Below, in pieces: positions 44,558-53,535 of a stretch of DNA of 64,000 nucleotides; the first letter of the stretch is position 1, and the number at the start of each line of letters is the position of its first letter. Below the pieces are notes generated by a model, which saw nothing but the letters and a program-made list of their open reading frames with translations, was not told the DNA's origin and did no database searches. The translations under genes were made by a program, and so were the position numbers. The DNA comes from Novosphingobium sp. G106 (GTDB taxonomy: Bacteria > Pseudomonadota > Alphaproteobacteria > Sphingomonadales > Sphingomonadaceae), in the NCBI RefSeq assembly GCF_019075875.1, contig NZ_JAHOOZ010000002.1, positions 1 through 64,000 on the forward strand, in the 5' to 3' direction.

Positions 44558-47432
44558 TGCCGCGCTCCTTGCCGATGCGCGCGCTATAACTGGTGCGTGG
44601 CCGGGTATTGGCCTCTTCAAGCAAAGTGTAATCGCGAGGGGATGCCTTGCGTTTGACGACCTCGGCCGCGGGATCGGCAATGTCGCCGAAGCTGATCGCG
44701 CCGGTCGGGCAGACCTGCTGGCACGCCGTCTTGACCGCGCCATCGGCGATCGGGTGATCCGCGACCTTGGCGTCGATACGTGCGGCCGAGATGCGCTGGA
44801 TACAGTAGGTGCATTTCTCCATCACGCCGCGCGCGCGCACCGTGACGTTTGGATTGCGCTGGGCCTTCATGCTCTCCGGCGCATCGCCGGTATAATCGGC
44901 CCAGTTGAAGCGCCGCACCTTATAGGGGCAAAAGGACGAACAGGTCCGTGTTCCCACGCAGCGATTGTAGACCTGCAGGTTGAGCCCTTCCGGGCTGTGG
45001 ACGGCGGCGTTAACCGGACAGCCCATTTCGCATGGCGCATCCTCGCAGTGCATGCAGGGCACTGGCTGGACATGGAGTTTCGGATCGCCCGGATCGCCCT
45101 CATAATAGCGATCGACGCGCAGCCAGTGCATGCGGCGGCCGTTTTTGACCTCCTCCCGGCCGACCATCGGGATATTATTCTCGGCATTGCAGGCGGTGAC
45201 GCAGGCCCCGCAGCCGGTGCACAGATCGAGATCGATCGACATACCCCAATTGGGGCGGGTCAGCGGCTTGTCTTCCCAGAAGCTCGGCGCTGGCTTCTTC
45301 GGCGGCTTGGGCACGGTATCGAGATAATCGACGACCCGGACAAGATCGGTGCCGTCGATAGCATGTTCCTCCTGCGCGGCGGCGAGCTTGCGGCGTTTTC
45401 CAGTCGGCGTCAGCGTAACGCTGCGCTGATCCATGAGCGGGGCAACGTCGAAGCCGGCATCATGGGCAACCTCGCCGAAGCGGCGGCCATAGCCGCGATG
45501 CACGAGCACGGTGTTCGGCGCCTGCCCCGGCATTACCCAGACCGCCCCCGTGACCGATACGCCATCGCTGGATAGCCGAACCTCGTCGCCATCCGCCAGA
45601 TCATGCTCGGCGGCGAGCGCGGGAGCGATCAGCACCGCATTGTCCCAGGTCAGGGTCGTTACCGGCTTGGGCTGCTCCTGCGCCCAGGGATTATTGGCGA
45701 GGCGCCCGTCCCAGATCGTCGGATCGGGACGGACGAGCAGTTCGAGCCCTGTCGGCCGTGCGAACGCGACGGAGGGCAGGAGGCGGACAGAAGGCGGCTG
45801 AAACGCCATCCTCGGCGGTTCGGGCGCAATGCCCTTGACCAAGGCCTGGTTCCAGTTGGGCTGGAGCGCCCCCCATGTCGCGGTCCAGGTCTGCTGGACG
45901 AGATCATGGTCCGATAGACCGAAAGCGCCGCCGATCGCGGCAAGCAGGGTATGGACAGGACGGACGGCATAGAAGGGCCGCACCAAGGGTTGGCTGATCA
46001 CGGCCGTGCCATCGGCGGCGCGCCCGTCGGACCAGCTTTCGAGACCGTGCGCGAGGGGCGCATGCCAGCGGCACGCTTGGCCGGTCTCATCGTGCCACAG
46101 TCCGGCGTGCAGGCTGAACTCCACCTTGTGCAGCGCAGCCGCGAACGCGGCGCCCTGGCGGGAGGCATAGACCGGATTGGTGTCCAGGATCGCCAGCATG
46201 TCCACCTTTCCGGCAGCCATGCTGGTAATCAGGGCGTCGAGCGCGTGGTCGGGATCGGGCGAGGGCCGCAGCGGCTCGCCGAACCGGGAGGTGAGGCCCA
46301 GATTGCCCAGTCTCTCGTCGATCGCCCAGCCGAGCGCCTGCGTCTCGGCGGGCTGCTCGCTGCCCACCAGTACCAGTCCGCGCCCTTTCGCTGCGGCGAG
46401 CATCTTGGCGGCGCGTTCAATCCATTGCGCTTCCTTCGCACTGAGTGCGGGCGCGCCCTGTGTGACCCCGAATATCCGGGCCAGCGCTGCGACCAGCGCC
46501 GGGATGCGCGAGGATTCTGCGACCAGACGATCCAACGAACGGCCGCCGGTAAGCGTGGGAGAAGGTTCGGCGACGAGCAGGCCAGCAAGCCCGTCGCCTT
46601 GCTGGAAGGCGCGGCGGCGGGCCGACCAGCGCAGGCTGTTCAGCACTTGATAGGGGCCGGGGCCGAGCGGATCGGCATCGAACGCGACGGTCGCATGCGC
46701 GCGATCGAGCAGCGGCATGGCGTCGAGCGCCCGGCCGAATGCCGCGCGCGTCGCTGCGTGAAGCAGGCTATCGTCGACAGGTTCGAAGACATGCCAGCGA
46801 GCGGCCGGCCAGCGCGCGAGCAGCGCATCGATCTGGCGCAGCATTGTCGGCGAGGTTGTGGCGCCCGTCAACAGCCGGAAACCTTCGCCCTGTGTCGCGT
46901 CCAGTCTTGCCGCACGCGCCGCCAACGCCACGTCGAGGCCATCCCAATCAATCGGCATTCCGCCTTGGCGCGGGGCTTGCGAGCGTTCGGGATCGTAGAG
47001 ATCGAGCAACGCGGCCTGCGTGAACGCATCAGAAGCACCCCGGCTCGCCGAATGATCGGGATTGCCTTCCAGCTTGGTCGGGCGGCCCACATTGGTGACG
47101 CCGAGCACCGGCTGCGCGATCCCCGCAAAGGCAATCGCCGTCGCATAGAGTTGCGGATTGCCGGGAACGAGATGTTCGGGATCTTCCACATAATGCATGG
47201 CGCGATCGTCGGGATTAGCCTCGCAACCCGCCAGCCCCGCAAGTGCGAGCGACGCACCGAAGGCGCGCAGCACGTCCCGACGCTGCCAGTCGAGGGAGGC
47301 CAATCCCGGAAATTCAGTCGCCAGCGCCTTGCGGAACTCGGGCGAACCGGCGAGTTCGTCGAGCCCACGCCAAAAGCGCCGGCCGCCCTGTCCGTGAAGC
47401 TGCGCGAGCGCCTTTTTCCAGCCCGTTTTCAT
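44550..47432 (-). CDS. actB: Alternative complex III iron-sulfur subunit ActB
   Basis: The 960-residue protein fuses a molybdopterin-oxidoreductase-like domain, which carries no cofactor in this complex, with a four-cluster ferredoxin domain. An export signal WQRRDVLRAFGASLALAG precedes a lipobox-like LAGC near residue 65. The C-terminal Cys motifs are CTGCGACVTACNAENN, CMHCEDAPCEMGCPVNA, CVGTRTCSSFCPYKVR and CTYCIQRISAA with a distant CQQVCPTGA. It takes electrons from the quinol site. The ATG at 47432 overlaps the actA stop. Confidence 0.94.
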   Translation of the reverse strand: MKTGWKKALAQLHGQGGRRFWRGLDELAGSPEFRKALATEFPGLASLDWQRRDVLRAFGASLALAGLAGCEANPDDRAMHYVEDPEHLVPGNPQLYATAIAFAGIAQPVLGVTNVGRPTKLEGNPDHSASRGASDAFTQAALLDLYDPERSQAPRQGGMPIDWDGLDVALAARAARLDATQGEGFRLLTGATTSPTMLRQIDALLARWPAARWHVFEPVDDSLLHAATRAAFGRALDAMPLLDRAHATVAFDADPLGPGPYQVLNSLRWSARRRAFQQGDGLAGLLVAEPSPTLTGGRSLDRLVAESSRIPALVAALARIFGVTQGAPALSAKEAQWIERAAKMLAAAKGRGLVLVGSEQPAETQALGWAIDERLGNLGLTSRFGEPLRPSPDPDHALDALITSMAAGKVDMLAILDTNPVYASRQGAAFAAALHKVEFSLHAGLWHDETGQACRWHAPLAHGLESWSDGRAADGTAVISQPLVRPFYAVRPVHTLLAAIGGAFGLSDHDLVQQTWTATWGALQPNWNQALVKGIAPEPPRMAFQPPSVRLLPSVAFARPTGLELLVRPDPTIWDGRLANNPWAQEQPKPVTTLTWDNAVLIAPALAAEHDLADGDEVRLSSDGVSVTGAVWVMPGQAPNTVLVHRGYGRRFGEVAHDAGFDVAPLMDQRSVTLTPTGKRRKLAAAQEEHAIDGTDLVRVVDYLDTVPKPPKKPAPSFWEDKPLTRPNWGMSIDLDLCTGCGACVTACNAENNIPMVGREEVKNGRRMHWLRVDRYYEGDPGDPKLHVQPVPCMHCEDAPCEMGCPVNAAVHSPEGLNLQVYNRCVGTRTCSSFCPYKVRRFNWADYTGDAPESMKAQRNPNVTVRARGVMEKCTYCIQRISAARIDAKVADHPIADGAVKTACQQVCPTGAISFGDIADPAAEVVKRKASPRDYTLLEEANTRPRTSYSARIGKERGNG

Positions 47433-48091
47433 CGGTGGCAGATGTCGCATTTGTCCAGCCGCGCCGGATCGAGGTGATACCGTCGCGCCGCGGCCAGCGC
47501 GAAACGCCGATGCGTCGCCTCGTCCCATGGAAGGGAGCTCATGCGTGTGACCTGATCGGTCGGGCCGAGCCTGCCTGCCGGATCGCGGTGGCAATCGAGG
47601 CAGAAGCGCATTTCAAACGGGTGGGCGCGCGTGAGCAGGGGCATTTGATCGACGCGGCCGTGACATCTGGTGCAGGCGACGCCGCGATTGATATGGATCT
47701 TGTGGTTAAAGAACACGAAGTCCGGGAGCTTGGACACTCGGTTCCATATCAGGGGTTTGCCGCTGGCGAGGCTTTGGCGCACCGGCGCCAGCATCGGTGA
47801 TCCCGTCCAGATCTGCGAATGACAGGTCATGCAGACATGCGTGGAGGGAAAGCCGGCGTGCGCACTGCTTTCGACGGTCGCGTGGCAGAACCGGCAATCG
47901 ATCCCGAGCCCGGCGACATGATGCTTATGGCTGAAGGGAACGGGCTGATCGACGACCCACCCGACCTTGCTTTGATAGCCCGACCTGGCGGCGACCGGTC
48001 CGAGCAACACCACGCCGATCAGTAAGAGGAGGCTTCCAGCAAGCACCAGCCGCGCGAAGGTATCGGCTGAAGGTTTGAAAATCTGCGCCAT
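47429..48091 (-). CDS. actA: Alternative complex III penta-heme cytochrome ActA
   Basis: The 220-residue protein has an N-terminal anchor (LVLAGSLLLLIGVVLLGPVA) and five CxxCH sites: CRFCH, CMTCH, CTRCH, CLDCH and CDICH. The pattern PFSHKHHVAGLGIDCRFCH is typical of ActA. It is the first gene of the operon. A MarR-type palindrome lies about 130 bp upstream. Confidence 0.94.
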   Translation of the reverse strand: MAQIFKPSADTFARLVLAGSLLLLIGVVLLGPVAARSGYQSKVGWVVDQPVPFSHKHHVAGLGIDCRFCHATVESSAHAGFPSTHVCMTCHSQIWTGSPMLAPVRQSLASGKPLIWNRVSKLPDFVFFNHKIHINRGVACTRCHGRVDQMPLLTRAHPFEMRFCLDCHRDPAGRLGPTDQVTRMSSLPWDEATHRRFALAAARRYHLDPARLDKCDICHR

Positions 48092-48222
48092 CAGCTCGTC
48101 GGACGCCGGCAGCCGACAGCGCCGGGGAATACGGTGCTCGCCGATCCGGGCGCGCTATCGCACGGGCCCCCGAAAGTGGTTGGCTTTGCAAGCACCTCCA
48201 CATCGCCATTTTTCGGAAATAG

Positions 48223-48237
48223 GATCGTATTACGATA
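48223..48237. promoter_or_regulatory. MarR-type palindrome upstream of the act-cox operon
   Basis: GATCGTA-T-TACGATA mirrors itself at six of seven positions and matches the complement of the site at 26938. It lies 132 bp upstream of the actA start, in the only intergenic gap of the cluster. Confidence 0.6.
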
Positions 48238-48341
48238 TAATTGAAAGGGGCTCACATTGCCAGCCTCCATCTCGTCAACGCCGGTGCATTTTGGCCCCGG
48301 AGGAAATTCTGACCGAATTGGATCGCAGTGCTCGCGATCCA

Positions 48342-48485
48342 ATGAACCTAGATCGCCGCGCTAGTAAGGCGAACCGAGCATATGTATCCGCCCGCGAGAT
48401 TGAAGTTTTGTGCCGTAGTTCAGCTTCGCACCCGGCTGTCAGCCGGAACGAGGCTGCAGAGGCGCTGCTCGGCGCGAAGCAATGA
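48342..48485 (+). CDS. Very small hypothetical protein, weak
   Basis: MNLDRRASKANRAYVSAREI then VLCRSSASHPAVSRNEAAEA is a 47-residue protein-like reading that ends LLGAKQ. The frame is open further upstream (EEILTELDRSARDP), with GGAGGA at 48299 that could serve a non-ATG start. It converges with the glucose dehydrogenase gene. No family is known. Confidence 0.25.
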   Translation: MNLDRRASKANRAYVSAREIEVLCRSSASHPAVSRNEAAEALLGAKQ

Positions 48486-48511
48486 ACACTCCCGAGCCAC
48501 ATCCTGTTCAA

Positions 48512-50878
48512 TCAGCTTGGCAAAGCATAGGCAATGACGCTGTCGCCTTCAGGCGTTTCCATGAAATGATGCCCGCCAGCGAAGATCACCAGGTATTCGC
48601 GGCCGTCCTGCTGATACAGTATCGGGGTCGCTTGGCCGCCCGCAGGCAGAGGCGCGGACCAAACGGTCTTGCCGGTGCGAAGGTCGATCGCTCTGATGAG
48701 ATCGTCGGTCGCGGCGGCAATGAACACCAGGCCGCTGGCTGTTGTTACCGCGCCGCCGTTGTTGGGCGTGCCAATCGTGAACGGCAGAGCGGTTGGCACA
48801 TTGAACGGGCCGTTGCGGCGGGCCGTACCAATCGGCCGGTCCCACAGAGTCTTGCCGGTGGCAATATCGATGGCGCGGATGCCGCCGTAAGGTGGGCGCT
48901 TGCACATCAGGCCGGTAAACGGCATCCGCCAGCCTGCGTTGACGTCGATCGCATAGGGTACGCCCCACTGCGGATCGACGGAATGCGACTTGGGGGAGAT
49001 TTTCTTTGAAGCGAAACGCGGCTTGATGTCGCGCTTGTCGGCTTCGGCCCGAGGCATCAATCGCAGGTAGTTGGGCATATCGTTGTAATTGGCGACAATG
49101 ATGCCGCGCACGGGATCAATCGAGACACCGCCCCAGTCGCTGCCACCGTTATAGCCCGGATACTCGACGCTGTGCCGGTTAACGCTCGGTGGCGTGAAAT
49201 AGCCGCGATAGTCTGCGCGGCGGAACTGGATACGGCAAATCATCTGGTCGATCGGCGACATGCCCCACATGTCCGCCTCGGTCAGCGGCGGCCGGCGCAA
49301 GGTTTGCCACAGCGACACGATCTGCCGCGGCGCCCGTTCTTGCGGCTCAGCACCGCCTTGCGGAGCGGCGATCGAGCCGATCGGCGTCAGCGCCCGTCCC
49401 GTGGCACGGTCAAGAATATAGATATCGCCCTGCTTAGAAGGCACCAGTACAGCCGGGGTGCCCCTGTAATCGATCAACGAAGGTGGACTGCCCAGGTCAT
49501 AGTCCCAGACATCCTTCTTGACGGCCTGGAAGCTCCAGCGCGGCTTGCCCGTAGTGACATCGAGCGCGACGACCGAACTGGAGTAGGCATTTTCGACCGG
49601 CGTCCGCCCGCCCGACCAGTAATCATCGGCGACATTGCCAAGTGGCAGGTAGACTAGGCCCAACTTTTCGTCGCCCGCGCTAGTCGTCCACATGTTCGGC
49701 GTGCCGCGAGCCCAAGCCTGGCCGGGGGGCGGATAACCGCTCCAGTCGGGATGCGCCATGTCCCAGGCCCAAGCCAATTTACCTGTCTTCGCATCGAACC
49801 CTTGTATCACGCCCGAAGGGGCTTGCCGGTACTGCCCGTCGAGGATTTGGTGGCCAACGACGATGATGCCACGCACGATAGTTGGGGCCGAATTGATCGA
49901 GGCCAGGCCCGGATAGACCTGACCCATGCCGATCTTGGTATCCTGCTCGCCGGTGCCGTTAAATTCCGTACACGGCTTGCCGGAAAGGGCATCGAGCGCA
50001 AGGAGTCGGGAATCCAGCGTCCCCTCGATCACTCGTAGGGCACAGGGCGAGCCAGGCGTCTCGCCCGGAACCTGATACACCGCGACGCCCCGGCAAGCGG
50101 TCGTATAGGGAATCCATTCGTCCGCCACCTTCGGATCGTGGCGCCAGACGACGTGTCCCGAGCCGGCATCGAGCGCGACGACAATGTTTTTCGCAGTGCA
50201 CGAGTAGAGCAGATTGCCGATCTTGATCGGCGTGTTTTCGGTACCGTAGAGCTTGCGGTAGTCGGCATTCATCGGCGTGCCGCCCGTATGGGTTTCCCAG
50301 ACTTTTCGCAGCTTGCCAACATTGCTGGGGCTGATCTGGTTCAGCGGAGAGTACCGCCAATTGGCGTAGGTACCGCCATAGGTGGGCCAATCTTTTCCCG
50401 TGGCCATGCCTGAAGGATCGGCCATCCCTTGCGAACTCTGTGCCGGTAGCGCGAGCGCGGGACTATCGCTGCCGCCGCTCAACATGCCGAAGCATAGTAT
50501 CACCGCCACGGTGCCGATCGCGATGCCGCCGCCCGACCATTTCCAACGATGGGGTGAAACGGTCAGTGTCGGCATCACGAGCAGCACTGCCACGAGAAGG
50601 ACGAATGGTGCGATAAGCCACGGTATCATCGCCCATGCATTGCCGCGTGACTCAGCAAGGCCCCACAGCACGCTCAGGGCGAAGAGACCGCAATATATCC
50701 AGACACCGATCAATCGACGGCGAAACAGCAACCATGCGCTTGCGAGCAGTAAGATGCCCGCGAGCATGTAGTATGGCGATCCAGCGAGAAATATGAGCCA
50801 AGCGCCGCCAACAATTAGGATCGCGCCGATAATAGCTATCAAGACTGCCAGAGCCATAGCAGGCCAACCGCGTCCCAT
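48512..50878 (-). CDS. gcd: Membrane-bound PQQ-dependent glucose dehydrogenase
   Basis: The 788-residue quinoprotein oxidises glucose to gluconolactone in the periplasm and reduces ubiquinone. Five N-terminal membrane helices (IAIIGAILIVGGAWLIFLAG onward) are followed by an eight-bladed propeller starting DWPTYGGTYANWRYSPLNQI. PQQ-region motifs include WRHDPKV, CRGVAVYQ, TTSAGDEKLGLVYLPLGN and YDLGSPPSLIDY. AAGGA at 8 bases before the ATG at 50878 sets the start. It faces the same direction as the act-cox operon. Confidence 0.94.
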   Translation of the reverse strand: MGRGWPAMALAVLIAIIGAILIVGGAWLIFLAGSPYYMLAGILLLASAWLLFRRRLIGVWIYCGLFALSVLWGLAESRGNAWAMIPWLIAPFVLLVAVLLVMPTLTVSPHRWKWSGGGIAIGTVAVILCFGMLSGGSDSPALALPAQSSQGMADPSGMATGKDWPTYGGTYANWRYSPLNQISPSNVGKLRKVWETHTGGTPMNADYRKLYGTENTPIKIGNLLYSCTAKNIVVALDAGSGHVVWRHDPKVADEWIPYTTACRGVAVYQVPGETPGSPCALRVIEGTLDSRLLALDALSGKPCTEFNGTGEQDTKIGMGQVYPGLASINSAPTIVRGIIVVGHQILDGQYRQAPSGVIQGFDAKTGKLAWAWDMAHPDWSGYPPPGQAWARGTPNMWTTSAGDEKLGLVYLPLGNVADDYWSGGRTPVENAYSSSVVALDVTTGKPRWSFQAVKKDVWDYDLGSPPSLIDYRGTPAVLVPSKQGDIYILDRATGRALTPIGSIAAPQGGAEPQERAPRQIVSLWQTLRRPPLTEADMWGMSPIDQMICRIQFRRADYRGYFTPPSVNRHSVEYPGYNGGSDWGGVSIDPVRGIIVANYNDMPNYLRLMPRAEADKRDIKPRFASKKISPKSHSVDPQWGVPYAIDVNAGWRMPFTGLMCKRPPYGGIRAIDIATGKTLWDRPIGTARRNGPFNVPTALPFTIGTPNNGGAVTTASGLVFIAAATDDLIRAIDLRTGKTVWSAPLPAGGQATPILYQQDGREYLVIFAGGHHFMETPEGDSVIAYALPS

Positions 50879-51092
50879 GCGCGTCATCCTTATTTGCCCT
50901 GCCAAGCACCCTGTCGTGCGTCGCAGTCCAGTAACGATCGTAGGGCGGGGCTGTTCCGCGCCCACCGCGCGGCACCCTAAATCACGCTAGACCCACATCC
51001 GAGTAACCGCTCCCGCTATTCGAGAAGGTCCTTCACCGGTTCGTTGCCTTTGACGGCATCCGCCGCGATCTGTCTTGCGCGGAGACAATGCT

Positions 51093-51947
51093 CTATAGCG
51101 CTATCGCTGCAGCCTCGCGCAGCCCTTTGCGGATGCGCGCCATCACGCCATTGATCTGCTTTGGCCGAGTGCGCCACCTAAGCAGAGTAGGCGAATTCGG
51201 GGCTATCTGGGACGAGTGCGAGCCTCCCTTCCGTAAGATACGAACTAATGAATCCTTCTCGGAAGTAACCGCTACCGCCAGTCGCGAGGATATAGTCCGA
51301 GAGCAAATGGACCATAACTGATTAATACGGCTGTGTTCGCCGATCCCGAAAGACGGCCTTGTAGCTCGCTGCGAAATTCTCGCCCCAGTCAATTTCGACC
51401 TTATCCTCAGGTGACAGCTGCACGTTTGTTGGAATGGTCCGGACCGACACGAGTTTTTCCTCGAACAGCAATGCCGCAACGATGTTGGGGCGCCCAGAAG
51501 CTGCATGAACGACCGCAGCGGCGAGCGAGCCGTCCAGAACCTGTTCGATAAGCCCCTGAGCCGTGTCGATTTGAGTGGTCACCGTAAACTCGTGACACTC
51601 CCTGCACATCCCTAATAGCCAATGGCTCAAAAGAGGGCTCCATAGGCTGAGTTCGGCGCCCACAGTGACCACGGTTTCGCGTCCTGGAGGGAGCGCAACA
51701 GCCCGCCGCGCGCCCTCCCAAATCTGCACAAGCGTCGTGGCGAAGCGCAGGAATTGCTCTCCGGCCGCGGTAAGCTTGGTCCCCGCCTTGTCGCGACAAA
51801 CGCAGGGCGATCAAGTTGCTCCTCGTGCACGCGACTGCGCGCGCTGACCGTCCTCTGACTAAGATTCAATTTCGAGGCCGCGCCGACAAAACTTCCTTTT
51901 TGACGACCCCCAGGAATCGGGCAATGGCCCAGATCAAAATATTTCAT
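51093..51947 (-). pseudogene. LysR-family regulator, multiply frameshifted
   Basis: KGSFVGAASKLNLSQRTVSA then EEQLDRP is a LysR helix-turn-helix. LTAAGEQFLRFATTLVQIWE and VVTVGAELSLWSPLLSHWLL continue in a second frame. After AASYKAVFRDR the sense moves on to SYGPFALGL, then GGSGYFREGFISSYLTEGRL, and meets a stop near AYSA before MARIRKGLREAAAIAL. At least three indels and one stop are present. It is divergent from the membrane protein/peroxiredoxin operon, which it probably controlled. Confidence 0.72.
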
Positions 51948-52041
51948 GGAAAGGTGCAATAATATTCATTTGTCTGATGGGATTAAGCGCGAGCATCTTC
52001 ACGGTCTACAGTGGTGACCTGCCAGATTTGGGACCTAAGCG

Positions 52042-52428
52042 ATGAAGCCTTTTGGAGTACCTCGGCCACGATCCACACCCGTCGCGCCGAAGGACTTCGC
52101 AAGCATTCTCTGGGGCGTATTGTCCGGATTAGTTGCTTTCGCCCTTTATCTGCCTTTCTCGGAAGGCGTCGTCGGCCCCGGGATTCTTTGGGCAGTTCTC
52201 GGGATGGCACTGGCGGCCTCCGTCTTTACCCTAAATGGCCTTGGATGGGGTGCACGGCCTGAAAAACGAAATCCTTGGGCTGCTCGCTGCAAAGTTATCG
52301 AGATTTTGCCACCTCGCGATGTCCTCGCCATTTGGCCGGAAGCGAAAGATTTCAGTGCGCGCAAGTTTGAGCCGAATTTCGATGATTCGCCGCACAGAAA
52401 CACGAGCACGCCGAGGGCAAAGGGATGA
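52042..52428 (+). CDS. Small membrane protein upstream of peroxiredoxin
   Basis: The 128-residue protein has two hydrophobic helices (FASILWGVLSGLVAFALYLP and GPGILWAVLGMALAASVFTL) after a short cytoplasmic N-terminus. A soluble C-terminal part follows (KVIEILPPRDVLAIWPEAKD). Its stop overlaps the peroxiredoxin ATG (ATGA), so the two are translationally coupled. No family was recognised. Confidence 0.6.
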   Translation: MKPFGVPRPRSTPVAPKDFASILWGVLSGLVAFALYLPFSEGVVGPGILWAVLGMALAASVFTLNGLGWGARPEKRNPWAARCKVIEILPPRDVLAIWPEAKDFSARKFEPNFDDSPHRNTSTPRAKG

Positions 52429-53069
52429 CTATCCAGCTAGGTCAGATTGCTCCGGATTTTGAGCAGGATTCGACCCAGGGCAGAATCCGCTTCCACGAAT
52501 GGCTAGGTCCCAGTTGGGGAATTCTGTTCTCCCATCCCAAGAACTTCACTCCCGTATGTACGACGGAGCTGGGTGAAGTGGCGCGGCTTGGCCCGGAATG
52601 GGAAAAGCGAGGCGTCAAGCCGATCGGGCTATCTGTCGATCCGATCGAAGCCCATCTGCGATGGGAGGCAGACATTGCGGAAACGCAGGGACATGCGCTG
52701 GATTTCCCGATGATCGCAGATGCTGATGGCATGGTCGCCAGGTTATACGAAATGATCCATCCCGAGAGCGACCCGGCTTTGACGGTACGATCGGTTTTCG
52801 TGATCGATTCTGCCAAGAAAGTGCGTCTCATCCTGACCTATCCGCCGAGCACGGGGCGCAATTTTGCAGAAATACTTCGGGCGATCGACAGTCTGCAGCT
52901 AACCGACGCACAGAGCGTCGCGACGCCGGTGAACTGGAATCCTGGCGATAAGGTGGTGATCTCGCCGAAACTGTCCGACGAAGAAGCCTCACGGCGCTTT
53001 CCGCAAGGATACCAAACACTGAAGCCCTATCTGCGGATGGTAGATCTGCAATCGCCTGGCAATGATTGA
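52425..53069 (+). CDS. 1-Cys peroxiredoxin (Prx6 type)
   Basis: The 214-residue peroxidase reduces hydrogen peroxide and alkyl peroxides. The catalytic motif is FTPVCTTELGEVARL, with its peroxidatic Cys near residue 45. The Arg partner lies in ALTVRSVFVIDSAKKVRLIL and the start is IQLGQIAPDFEQDSTQG. No resolving Cys is evident and the long C-terminal domain (TPVNWNPGDKVVISPKLSDE) is that of the 1-Cys group. It is coupled to the genes on both sides. Confidence 0.93.
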   Translation: MTIQLGQIAPDFEQDSTQGRIRFHEWLGPSWGILFSHPKNFTPVCTTELGEVARLGPEWEKRGVKPIGLSVDPIEAHLRWEADIAETQGHALDFPMIADADGMVARLYEMIHPESDPALTVRSVFVIDSAKKVRLILTYPPSTGRNFAEILRAIDSLQLTDAQSVATPVNWNPGDKVVISPKLSDEEASRRFPQGYQTLKPYLRMVDLQSPGND

Positions 53070-53535
53070 CTTGGGTCCCGAGCAAAACGCGGGCTGGTCG
53101 CCGACGCCCCAGAACAGCGGCAGGGTTTCTGACTTGCTATCGCGCCACGATCTTATCTGCGCCGCCATTGTCGGCTGCGCGCGTGCCACTCAGCCGGATC
53201 GGCACCTCGACGCCCTCATCGCCCTGGCAGTCTTTCCTGGCTTGGCGGAGCTGCGCAGGCTCGGCGCAGGCGTGTGGCTCCGCCCGGATGGTTCGCGCGT
53301 ACGCGCACTTCGCTATTCAAGCTTACCGGCAGCCGCAAAAACATTGGTGCCATCAGGATATTGGATCGAATCCACATGTACCGGGGTGATTGTCGTCGGT
53401 GCCGAAGGTGCCTGGAGCGGACGTCATGCGATCGAGGCCATCTCGATCTGCCTGGCCGCACTTCGCGCTCGCGACGCAATTTGCGATTGCGAGGACTCCA
53501 CTCACGCCTTTTTTCAGGAGAATATCCATGGCTGA
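53062..53535 (+). CDS. Hypothetical protein between peroxiredoxin and superoxide dismutase
   Basis: The 157-residue protein starts within the peroxiredoxin stop region (ATGATTGA) and overlaps the sodB start. SDLLSRHDLICAAIVGCARA, LDALIALAVFPGLAELRRLG and YWIESTCTGVIVVGAEGAWS suggest a globular alpha/beta protein. Its family is unknown. The tight overlap with two antioxidant genes suggests a related role. Confidence 0.6.
   Translation: MIDLGPEQNAGWSPTPQNSGRVSDLLSRHDLICAAIVGCARATQPDRHLDALIALAVFPGLAELRRLGAGVWLRPDGSRVRALRYSSLPAAAKTLVPSGYWIESTCTGVIVVGAEGAWSGRHAIEAISICLAALRARDAICDCEDSTHAFFQENIHG

Noticed and set aside
45951..47477. 508-codon open frame on the plus strand
   Set aside because: It is antisense to actB, which has complete iron-sulfur motifs and overlaps its neighbours correctly.
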